From contig NW_022145610.1 in NCBI RefSeq assembly GCF_000002235.5, forward strand, positions 35,024,266 through 35,088,265: 64,000 bases of DNA. The letters run 5' to 3'. The notes under the pieces were generated by a model that was not told where the DNA came from, made no database searches, and saw only the letters and a list, made by a program, of their open reading frames with translations. A program made the position numbers and the translations under genes. Of this stretch, positions 38,401 through 48,054 are shown piece after piece. Origin of the DNA: Strongylocentrotus purpuratus (taxonomy: Eukaryota > Echinodermata > Echinoidea > Camarodonta > Strongylocentrotidae). How positions within the stretch are numbered: position 1 is the first letter of the stretch; each line of letters begins with the position of its first letter.

Positions 38401-40863
38401 TGCCCCCCTCCCCCCAAAAAAATCCATTAATTATAATTCAATCAGTAATATTAAGCAAAACACAAAATTATGAGTGAACTTATGAATCCTAAATCAGTTA
38501 CTTAGAATATATGACTAAAAGGGTATCTCTAAAGAAATATAACCCCCCCCCCCCCTTTGGAGAATGGAAGAGTCCTGGAAGAAGTTAATGAGGAGATACA
38601 AAGGAAGAGAGTGTGCGGTGATGCCATGTGTCATTCTCACTGATCTCTTCCGTAGAGATCAGTGGTCATTCTACATGCTGACACTTAAATTTCAGCACAA
38701 GCAACTGTTTTCTTCTCTTCATTCATTTCATTATTCTAGGTAAGCTTATTTTTGTTTCTAATTCATATACAATCAGTAGCTGTACATGTTATTTTTTATC
38801 ATGAATGTCATTTATTACCCTCTTGATACTAGTGTATTCCATTTTATGAATAAATGGGCTTAAAAATGAGATATGTACACCACTTTGTGACTGTGAATGT
38901 GCACCCAAAGAGTTGTGGGTGTGTTAATGCTGATTTACTGTAGTGTTCTGATTATATCGCCGGTATATTGTTATTACACCGTAATAATTATTAGTGAGGA
39001 GTTTTGCAAGTACATAAGTGTGTACTATTTCAATGTTTTATTATTATACTTTAGAATAGAAGAATTGGATTATGTTTATGTTTATTTATATATAAATGTA
39101 TACATGTACATGTAGATACCAATGGTGTAATGGCTTGAGAGAAAAAAGAAGATTATTTTATTCAAACTGCGACGTAATGATTTTTTAAAAATCCGAAAGA
39201 TTCTTTAACTGTTCATTACAATTATTAACATTTGTATTGAAAAACTGATGAAATTAGATGTTTGGTCTACTCTAATAAAATTTAGTAACGTACTTCTTAC
39301 GAATGTTATATCAAAGGCTGGACATACATAATGAGAACATAATGAAATTCATCACTCTTTACTTTGAGAACACATAATGAACACCATTCTAGAGGCTGAC
39401 TGGGCAAATAACGTCACTTAGTGCCGGGAAGCTTACTATTACCACATCGATATTCACAAGGAGATGTTCTATCACTAAAATCCAACTTTATATTCTTCCA
39501 TACTAAATTCCTGTTTCAAAAGTCTGTAATCGAAACATGAACGATTTCTATTGACTTCTTCATTCTAGGCTTGCAAATCGATGTCATGTAATCCACGATC
39601 CATAGATAATTGCACACACTCTATGACTATGTTTAAGGGGGTATTTTAACCCATAAATTAGACATTTCGTTCATGTCTTATAAAGATACTTTTAATTTTC
39701 ATAATCCACTTCTATTCAAAATCAAAATTATCTATAGTTCGCGTTACTAATTGCAAATTGTACGCGAGAGTTTAGATTTCTTTCCATGCGTAACTCTTGC
39801 CCGACCAAAAATTATCATATCATACGCCTCTCCACTTTACTAGTCAAAGCAAATTTACCAATTTCACCATACACCATACAATTTGCAGTGCCACGGTTCA
39901 ATTTAGGGTTTCGAGAAATTTCTTATAAAACACTTCCAAAATGCAGTCTAATTTTTGAAACCCCCGCACTTCACACTCATTCATTAAATGTGAAACAACT
40001 AATTATTGATCGAAGAGCTCATGTAACATTGAATATCAATTATTGGTAAGCACAATTTCTTAGCTTTACAAAAAAAGATGAAACATGGCTCTCCTGGCTT
40101 GAATAACCTGGTTATTTATAGCTTGATTAAAAAGAACCATTACAGTTAAAGGTAGTACCAAGATAAGTATATTCATTAACAATCTTACTATCACCAAAAG
40201 TAAATTCAGTGTATCTTTACGAACACCCCCCCCCCCGGGAAAATAACAATCTAAGCCTTACATTAACAGATAATTTCCAAAGTTCAGAGTACTGATTAGC
40301 AAATACTGATATACAACAGATAAGACAGACTGCAATTCTTCAACATATTCAGCCATAATTATGATGTCATCAGCGTTAAGTAACACATAGAGTCGGAGAA
40401 ACACTTCAATATCATCGTTACCGAGGTTTTCCTTATCTCATCAGCAAACATGTCTAGACCGTCGTAATGCCTACTTACAAAATATTCAAAATTATTCAAC
40501 TACAAGGCAAATAAAAAAAGGCGATAATTTGTCACCTTGTATAACCCCAATTGTACACCCTGGACCCTATCACATGAGTCCATGATTACACGAAAACGAA
40601 CTAGATATGTCATGACCAATTTTAATAAAGGATTTAGCGTTTTGGTACATACTATACACAACACGAATAATGTTACCTCTAATATCAGTAGAAATATTTT
40701 AAACCAAAGGCACGACCTGTCAATTAAATCAAACACTTTCCTGTAATCTACAAATGCACAAAGGCGCGAAGACAAATCAATCAAGCCGTACAAAGTAAAA
40801 TATGATCAATACATTGTGCAATAAACACCTCTAAAACCAGCTTGTGCTTCACCAATCATTATT
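37700..40863 (+). repeat. Segmental duplication, copy 1
   Basis: Nearly identical to 44617-48047 in the same orientation, about 7 kb away. Differences are scattered substitutions, small indels, and one segment of about 315 bp (44867-45183) missing here. It carries LINE pieces at both ends and a unique middle part with a hairpin at 38638. Confidence 0.93.
38638..38664. other. 11-bp perfect hairpin
   Basis: CACTGATCTCT and AGAGATCAGTG are separated by five bases (TCCGT). The identical structure is in the second duplication copy at 45843-45869. Confidence 0.8.
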
Positions 40864-40990
40864 CCGGCACAATCTTAATATTCTATCAGCCTCGCATTGA
40901 TACATGCAGTGAATACTTGACTGATAGCCTACATCATTTCTGGAAACACACCATGCCCTACACAACATATTGCCCCCATCTCAAAATTTC
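39600..40990 (-). mobile_element. Second LINE family, reverse-transcriptase part, copy 1
   Basis: Decayed minus-strand reverse transcriptase. In order: VFTACINARLIEY, GEAQAGFR, LCAFVDYRKVFDLIDRSCLW (about 40780-40720), an ADDIIIMAEYVEEL catalytic box (about 40380), a YLG-type thumb and INNQVIQARRAMFHL (about 40110), and NCMVYGE further down. It continues past the duplication border into 40990, so the border cuts an older element. It is a different family from the CR1/Jockey-type pieces; I do not assign a clade. Plus-strand frames in this region are shadows. Confidence 0.75.
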
Positions 40991-41064
40991 TCTTGATTTT
41001 TAGGGGAGGCTTTTCAAGGGAGGGAGGGGGTAATAGGGTGAAAGCTCTGAAACACACTATGCGC

Positions 41065-41346
41065 CAGGCGCGTACGCAGGGAGGGGGAGGGGGTACCCCC
41101 CTTGGTTTTTTTTATTTGTGTATTTTTGAGCAAACCCCCCCCCCCTTTTAGCGGAATTTTTTTATTTTTTTTTATTAACAATTTTTTTTTTCGAGACCCC
41201 CCCCCCCCCAAAAAAAAAGTGTCCTCTTACCCCCCCCCCCCCTCCCGCTTATTCAGCGGCTGGCTGAGTCGTTGCGAAATTTTCGGCCCGATTTCAAAAT
41301 GTTAACCCCCCCCCCCCCCCTTGAAAAAATCCTGCGTACGCCACTG
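41065..41346. mobile_element. hAT-type MITE with 8-bp target duplication
   Basis: Termini CAGGCGCGTACGCAGG and (inverted) CAGTGGCGTACGCAGG, flanked by CTATGCGC at 41057-41064 and 41347-41354. It is 282 bp, non-coding, rich in C and T runs, and belongs to the family of 34934-35411 but in the opposite orientation. Confidence 0.92.
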
Positions 41347-42104
41347 CTATGCGCTTTGTACATGATAGACTGCAAATCATATCTGTCACTCGGGATCAGG
41401 TCTTATTGTATCTATCGTTTGACGGATAGTCTAATTTGGATCCTGAGAACACGATAGATGGTTGGTAGGCGTATTACCATAGCAAAGGTAACTAAGAGAG
41501 ATATATCGTACAAATATGATGAAACTGCATTATCTGACATTACACTTCCTAACAAAATGGTCGCCTGCTTGACGACAGCATCTTCTCGGGATATACTCTA
41601 TTGTTCACCTCACTAGGATAGCGTTGCGAAGGAGATGACAGCCCTTAGCAACCAAAATTGCCATATGAGGTCATATCAAAGTGTCATCCTTAGAGCGGCG
41701 GTATAACATTTTCGCTAGAAAAGCAATGAATTTTGAATTTAGATATGATATTTACCATACTTTGGACAGTTTTACAAAAAGCTCTCCGAGTCAGTACTCA
41801 TCATAATTCTTTAGGTTTGGAGAATTATCTATTTTTGGGGAAATTCATATCTTTTTGGAAAAAATGGTGAAATTCACATTTATGGCTCAATATTGTTATG
41901 CAAATTATGCTCATACCTATTGAATGTTTATATTGTCTTGTGGGAAATTTAATTCTTTTATATACGACACGTCACATAATTATGATAACATGAGGTTCCC
42001 TTAAAAAGTAATTCGCAAAATCTTCCGCCTTTTTTTTTAAAACTCAACACCCACCCCTCCCCCCCCCCCCCTTGAGCACACATAAACAAAAACAAACACA
42101 TTGC

Positions 42105-42215
42105 CAGTGGAGGAGGCCGGTCTCCTTTTTTTGAACAAAAAAAGGTAGAATTAACGTGTTTTTACTGGTTTTTTGGCCAGGGGGAGGGGGGCCGGGCCCC
42201 CTGGATCCGCCACTG
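42105..42215. mobile_element. hAT-like remnant
   Basis: Begins CAGTGGAGGAGG and ends with the complement of CAGTGGCGGATCCAGGGGG, a common hAT-type terminus. No matching target duplication was found, so one end is probably damaged. Confidence 0.45.
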
Positions 42216-42746
42216 CATGATCAACCTCAAGACATTTTGTAGTGTACTAGGCCTATAAGTAGTTTAAGTTTATTTCATCAATGAAAAGGGAAATGCATGT
42301 TTGCCGGTCGAATTCAGACTATTTTTTTTTCAATGTAAATTGTTTAAAATATAAATGAAATGGCATTCATAATTTAAAAAAATAACTTTTCATGTTGTAA
42401 ATTTTCAGACACCCGAGAAGTTAGCCAATTAAGGATTTAAGGATTTAAGTAGTAAACACACTCTGTTGGCTCCCAACACAATTTTTTTTAAAGAATTTAC
42501 AGAAGGCACTTATTTCGCTTTTGGTGAATTTTGTAAAAAGTAAGATGTAATGTATATGTATTAAAACAGAACATTTTAAATAGGCATACGTGTGTTATCT
42601 GTACCTGTAGTCATTGTTTCCCTTTGATTTTTCATGCTATTTCATCTGAATTGCATGCAATATCGTTTTTTTAGGAAAGGCTCATAGTGTGTATTCACAA
42701 AAATAATGATGGAATATACACTTACTCTTTTTTCCTGTTCTTTTTC

Positions 42747-43100
42747 ATGACAAGGGCTTTTCCAGACATGATGGACACTAGCGAGGAATTTGGTGACTTA
42801 GTTGGTTTGAATGTAGGAGGAATCATTTACCAGACATCATCATCAACCTTGTTGAAGAACAATGAAAGCTTCTTTACAAATATGCTCAAAGAACCCATTC
42901 AGCCCACAAAGGACGACAAAGGTAATTTCTTCATCGATCGCGATGGACAGGTGTTTCGTCACATCCTCAATTTCATGAGATATGGAAAGTTGGTGGTGCC
43001 GGAAGACTTTCAGGAGTACACCTTATTGAAACTTGATGCTAAGTTCTACTCTCTCGAGGCACTGAAGCGGGAAATTCCGAAAGGAGTAATTCGCCGTTGA
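42747..43100 (+). CDS. KCTD-like single BTB/T1-domain protein
   Basis: 117 residues, almost all one BTB/T1 domain of the KCTD kind (about 18-110): LVGLNVGG, a TSSSTL strand, GNFFIDRDGQVFRHILNFMR, then LDAKFYSLEAL. KCTD proteins form pentamers and often act as cullin-3 adaptors; that role here is inference. The frame is open to an earlier ATG at 42687, but 42747 aligns with the equivalent ATG of the paralogue at 52905. A pyrimidine tract and AG at 42753-42754 look like a splice acceptor, so this may be the last exon with the start at 42768 or 42771. Compared with the 52.9-kb paralogue it ends right after the first BTB domain (EIPKGVIRR), lacking the second domain and C-terminus. About three quarters of the shared part looks identical by eye, and about 300 bp of upstream sequence is also shared. 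Confidence 0.8.
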   Translation: MTRAFPDMMDTSEEFGDLVGLNVGGIIYQTSSSTLLKNNESFFTNMLKEPIQPTKDDKGNFFIDRDGQVFRHILNFMRYGKLVVPEDFQEYTLLKLDAKFYSLEALKREIPKGVIRR

Positions 43101-43290
43101 CAATCATGGAAAAATATGTTTGTTATGTACTGAACATGTACACGAAGAAATAATCAAAATAACTCGGAGTAGTTATAAGAATCAACGTAACTTTATTATC
43201 CCCATCTTAGTACTCTGTGTTCTTGACTTCAGACTTTCATACATAATATAGTGAACACAACATTTTCCCCTCCTCTAGTGAAATTCTCTC

Positions 43291-43648
43291 GATCGCGATG
43301 GGCAGGTGTTCCAACACATCCTCAATTTCATGAGATATGGAAAGTTTGTGGTGCCGGAGGACTTTCAGGAGTACACCTAATTGGAACTTGATGCTGTTTT
43401 CTACTCGCTCTTGGCACTGAAGCTGGGTCTTCCGAAAGGACTAATTCGCCGTTGACAATCATGGACAAATATGTTTGTTATGTACTGAAAATGTACACGA
43501 AGAAGAAATACTCAAAATAACTCGGAGTAGTTATGAGAATCAACGTAACTTTATTATCCCCATCTTAGTACTCTGTTTTCTTGACTTCAGACTTTCGTAC
43601 ATCGTATAGTGAACACAACATTTTCCCCTCCTCTAGGGAAATTCTCTT
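43291..43648 (+). pseudogene. Partial tandem copy of the BTB gene's 3' part
   Basis: A tandem duplication of ~355-358 bp: 42936-43290 (second half of the BTB domain, stop and 3' flank) is repeated at 43291-43648. The copy has lost its upstream half and has a TAA in place of the TTA leucine codon in the EYTLLK-equivalent stretch, so it is not translatable as a BTB domain. It sits in the 3' untranslated region of the intact gene; an AATAAA signal lies after it at 43757-43762. Confidence 0.88.
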
Positions 43649-43823
43649 CATCTGGAGTTGCATGCATACCTTTACAATTTCAACCTTTTGTTTAAAAACA
43701 GTTCAAATTGCAAGACAAAGAAAGTATGTACTTTCATATTTCTCTTCTTTAAATCAAATAAACAGGTATGCTTCTATGCTTGCTTGTAGTACGTACAAGT
43801 ACAGTATATCATGAATAAACTAC

Positions 43824-44430
43824 CAGGCGCGTAGCCAGGGGGGGCGGTGGGGGCGGTCGCCCCCCCCCCCCAAAACGCCGGCCAAAAAAAAAAAAAAAAA
43901 GAGAAAGAGAAGAAAAAAAAGAAAGAGGACGTAGGAAGAAAAAGGGAAAAGGAGTCGAGAACGGTACAACGAATCGTCAAAGCTTCCGCGCTTCGCGCGG
44001 GAAGGGGGAAACTGAGTTCAAATTAAGAAATATGAGTCGGGAAAGGTACAACGAATCGTCTTCTTTCTCTAATAATTTTATGAAACGCCAAAGCTTCGCG
44101 CGAGAGGGGGGGGGGGACAGAATTCAGACAAGGATTAAGAGTCGAGAAAGGTATACAACGAATCGTCTTCTTTCTCTAATAATTTAATGAAACGTCAAAG
44201 CTTCGCGCGAGAGAGGGGAGGGACTGAATTCAGACAAGGATTATGAGTCGAGAAAGGTACAACGAATCGTTTTCTTTCAAAGCTTCCGCGCTTCGCGCGG
44301 GAGGGGGGAAACTCCCCCCTCCCTGCACCCACCCCCCTAGGGAGCGCGCTTCGCGCGCTCTTTAAGTGATTCGCACGCTTCGCGTGCTCACTACCGCCCC
44401 CCCTAAAATGAAATCCTGGCTACGCGCTTG
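43824..44430. mobile_element. hAT-type MITE with internal ~110-bp repeats
   Basis: 607 bp with termini CAGGCGCGTAGCCAGG and (inverted) CAAGCGCGTAGCCAGG, flanked by an exact 8-bp duplication TAAACTAC (43816-43823 and 44431-44438). The interior (about 43.95-44.32 kb) is three to four units of the repeat GAGTCGAGAA(A/C)GGTACAACG… CTTTCTCTAATAATTT… AAGCTTCGCGCG. The right part holds two more hairpins, GAGCGCGC-TTC-GCGCGCTC and GCACGC-TTC-GCGTGC. Non-coding. Confidence 0.93.
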
Positions 44431-44609
44431 TAAACTACAAATATGATCCAAACTATTTGTGTACTGAGTTCAAATATTTGAAACTGAGTCTTTGTATTGC
44501 GGTGAAGTTAAAGCGTTTGGAGTCCAGTAAATCAAGTATCAAAATATTGTATCGGAGTGTAAAGCAGGTGCAAATCCAGGATTTCCCTGGGGGGGGGGGG
44601 GGGCCCAAC

Positions 44610-45600
44610 TTTGAAATGCACGCTTCTGCAAAATTAATATTCGATCAATTAAAGTCTTACAAGGATTTCCCCATGCTAAAATCCCATAATTTAGGTAAGG
44701 CAAAATAAGGGTTGTACACAGTGATGTATTTTTAACATGATTAAGGACACCAATGTCTCTAGATAATAATTTACATAAATAATTAATATGCACTTTCCAT
44801 GTCAATTTGCGATCAACATGGATTCCAAGGAATTTTGTACTTTGAACGCATTTTAGTTCGATACCATTTATTTGAATAGGACCATAAAGATGATCAATAG
44901 TGTTGCTAAATATCATTCTTTTTAATATTCAATGATAGTGTATTGTGTACCTAATTATACGCTTATAGTTAAAAGATGAATATAAGTTCCAGATTACAAG
45001 TACATGACAAAATACAACAATAAAGAAGGAAAAATATACACAATACAGTGCCTGGTGTATAATTATTACAGAAAAATGAAACAAAAGGTTCAAATCCGAT
45101 TAATATTTTGCAAGGATAACTATTTTGAGCTTTCTTGTAAAAATATTCAGCGATTGATTCTTTAATTGATAAGGGAAGCGAATGCCGCATGGTATATAGG
45201 TCCTTGGTACGAAATAGAGTTTGGAAAAAAATATGTACGCATATGCGGCAAATGAATATCCAAAGTATTTAGTGTTATAAGGATATGAATATTGCAATTG
45301 GAATTGGAATAAGTTAAGAGTGAGAATAGTTAAGATATATGACGATCTAGGGTATCAAAAGCTTTAAATAAGTCTCAAACAGAGTCCAATCATTACTTTC
45401 TTCTTTATCTATAGCAAGTATCCTTTACGAATCAAATTATTCATTGAAGACGAAGTAGAATATCCCGCTCTGAAACCATATTGATTATTACTGATAACAT
45501 TGCACTTAGATATAAAGTCTCAAAGATGATTATAAATACCATTCTGCTATATTTTTGAAAAGAATGTGATCAGGCCCAACAGATTTGATAGTTTTTTTAT
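44610..45600 (-). mobile_element. CR1/Jockey-type LINE fragments, copy 2
   Basis: Second-duplication counterpart of 37390-38400 and more complete. 44916-44610 encodes the reverse-transcriptase thumb region beginning DHLYGPIQINGIELKCVQS. 45300-45100 encodes a typical LINE C-terminus (LPLSIKES-like, spread over two frames), preceded at 45540-45350 by NNQYGFRAGYSTSSM and FDTLDRHIS. The upstream piece joins the C-terminus directly, so most of the catalytic domain was lost before the block duplicated. Confidence 0.72.
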
Positions 45601-45842
45601 ATTAAATTATGCCCCCCTCCCCCAAAAAAACCCATTAATTATAATTCAATCAGTAATATTCAGCAAAACACAAAACTATGAGTGAACTTATGAATCCTAA
45701 ATCAGTTACTTAGAATATATGACTAAAAGGGTATCTCTAAAGAAATATACCCCCCCCCCCTTTGGAGAATGGAAGAGTCCTGGAAGAAGTTAATGAGGAG
45801 AAACAAAGGAAGAGAGTGTGCGGTGATGCCATGTGTCATTCT

Positions 45843-45869
45843 CACTGATCTCTTCCGTAGAGATCAGTG
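45843..45869. other. 11-bp perfect hairpin, second copy
   Basis: Identical to 38638-38664: CACTGATCTCT, loop TCCGT, AGAGATCAGTG. Confidence 0.8.
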
Positions 45870-46829
45870 GTCATTCTACATGCTGACACTTAAATTTCAG
45901 CACAAGCAACTGTTTTCTTCTCTTCATTCATTTAATTATTCTAGGTAAGCTTATTTTTGTTTCTAATTCATATACAATCAGTAGCTGTACATGATATTTT
46001 TTATCATGAATGTCATTTATTACCCTCTTGATACTAGGGTATTCCATTTTTATGAATGGGCTTAAAAATGAGATATGTACACCACTTTGTGACTGTGAAT
46101 GTGCACCCAATGAGTTGTGGGTGTGTTAATGTTGATTTACTGTAGTGTTCTGATACATATATCGCCGGTATATTGTTATTACACAGTAATAATTATTAGT
46201 GAGGAGTTTTGCAAGTACATAAGTGTGTACTATTTCAATGTTTTATTATTATACTTTAGAATAGAAGAATTGGATTATGTTTATGATGTTTATTTATATA
46301 TAAATGTATACATGTACATGTAGATACCAATGGTCTAATGGCTTGAGAGAAAAAAGAAGATTATTTTATTCAAAGTGCGACGTAATGATTTTTAAAAAAT
46401 CCGAAAGATTCTTTAACTGTTCATTACAATTATTAACATTTGTATTGAATAACTGATGAAATTAGATGTTTGGTCTACTCTAATAAAATTTAGTAACGCA
46501 CTTCTTACGAATGTTATATCAAAGGCTGGACATACATAATGAGAACATAATGAAATTCATCACTCTTTACTTTGAGAACACATAAGGAACACCATTCTAG
46601 AGGCTGACTGGGCAAATAACGTCACTTAGTGCCGGGAAGCTTACTATTACCACATCGATATTCACAAGGAGATGTTCTATCACTAAAATCCAACTTTAAC
46701 AAATATTCTTCCATACTAAATTCCTGTTTCAAAAGTCTGTAATTGAAACATGAACGATTTCTATTGACTTCTTCATTCTAGGCTTGCAAATCGATGTCAT
46801 GTAATCCACGATCCACAGATAATTGCACA

Positions 46830-48047
46830 CACTCTATGACTATGTTTAAGGGGGTATTTTTAACCCATAAATTTGACATTTCGTTCATGTCTTATATAGA
46901 TACTTTTAATTTTCATAATCCACTTCCATTCAAAATCAAAATTATCTATAGTTCGCGTTACTAATTGCAAATTGTACGCGAGAGTTTAGATTTCCTTCCA
47001 TGCGTATCTCTTGCCCGGCCAAAAATTATCATATCATACGCCTCTCCACTTTACTAGTCAAAGCAAATTTACCAATTTCACCATACACCATACAATTTGC
47101 AGTGCCACGGTTCAATTTAGGGTTTCGAGAAATTTCCTATAAAAACACTTCCAAAAATGCAGTCTAATTTTTGAAACCCCCGCACTATACACTCATTCAA
47201 TAAATGTGAAACAACTAATTATTGATCGAAGAGCTCACATTGAATAGCAATTATTGGTAAACACAATTTCTTAGCTTTACACAAAAGATGAAACATGGCT
47301 CTCCTGGCTTGAGTAACCTGGTTATTTATAGCTTTACTAAAAGAACCATTACAGTTAAAGGTAGTACCAAGATAAGTATATTCATTAACAATCTTACTAT
47401 CACCAAAAGTAAATTCAGTGTATTTTTACGAACTTCCCCCGGGAGAAATAACATTTTTAGTCTTGCATTAACAGATAATTTCCAAAGTTCACAGTACTGA
47501 ATAGCAAAATACTGATATACAACAGATAAGACAGACTACAATTCTTCAACATATTCAGCCATAATTATGATGTTATCAGCGTTAAGTATCACATATAGTC
47601 GGAGAAACACTTCAATATCATCGTCATCGATGTTTTCCTTATCTCATCAGCACACATAATTATCTAGACCGTTGTAACGCCTACAAGACAAATAAAAAAG
47701 GCGATAATTTGTCACCTTGTCTAACCCCAATTGTACATCCTGGACCCTATCACATGGGTCCATGAGTACACGAAAACGAACTAGATATGTTATTACCAAG
47801 TTTAATAAAGGATTTAGCGTTTTGGTACATATTATACACAACACGAATAATTTTACCTTTAATACCAGTAGAAATTAGTTTAGACCAAAGGCACGACCTG
47901 TCAATAAATCAAACGCTTTCCTGTAATCTACAAAGGCACAAAGACGCAAATACAAATCAATCAAGCCGTAGGCTACAAAGTAAAATATGATCAAATTATT
48001 GTGCAATAAACACCTCTAAAACCAGCTTGTGCTTCACCAATCATTAT
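46830..48047 (-). mobile_element. Second LINE family, reverse-transcriptase part, copy 2
   Basis: Counterpart of 39600-40990 and somewhat better preserved: in 47460-47280 the minus strand reads FTFGDSKIVNEYTYLGTTF, then AINNQVTQARRAMFHLL and LCLPIIAIQCELFDQ. The N-terminal side is cut at about 48047 by the satellite array. Confidence 0.75.
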
Positions 48048-48054
48048 TCTCGTC

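Larger units (their letters stand above)
44617..48047 (+). repeat. Segmental duplication, copy 2
   Basis: Counterpart of 37700-40863. Its left border follows a G-run and a truncated hAT-like end (GCAAATCCAGGATTTCCCTG) at about 44565-44607; its right border abuts the GCGCGAAGCGC satellite. It keeps the ~315 bp missing from copy 1. Confidence 0.92.

Noticed and set aside
38897-40049. Plus-strand frames in the duplicated block (also 46117-46323 and 47288-47990)
   Set aside because: Where alignable, the minus strand encodes LINE protein; the plus-strand frames are antisense or AT-rich chance frames.
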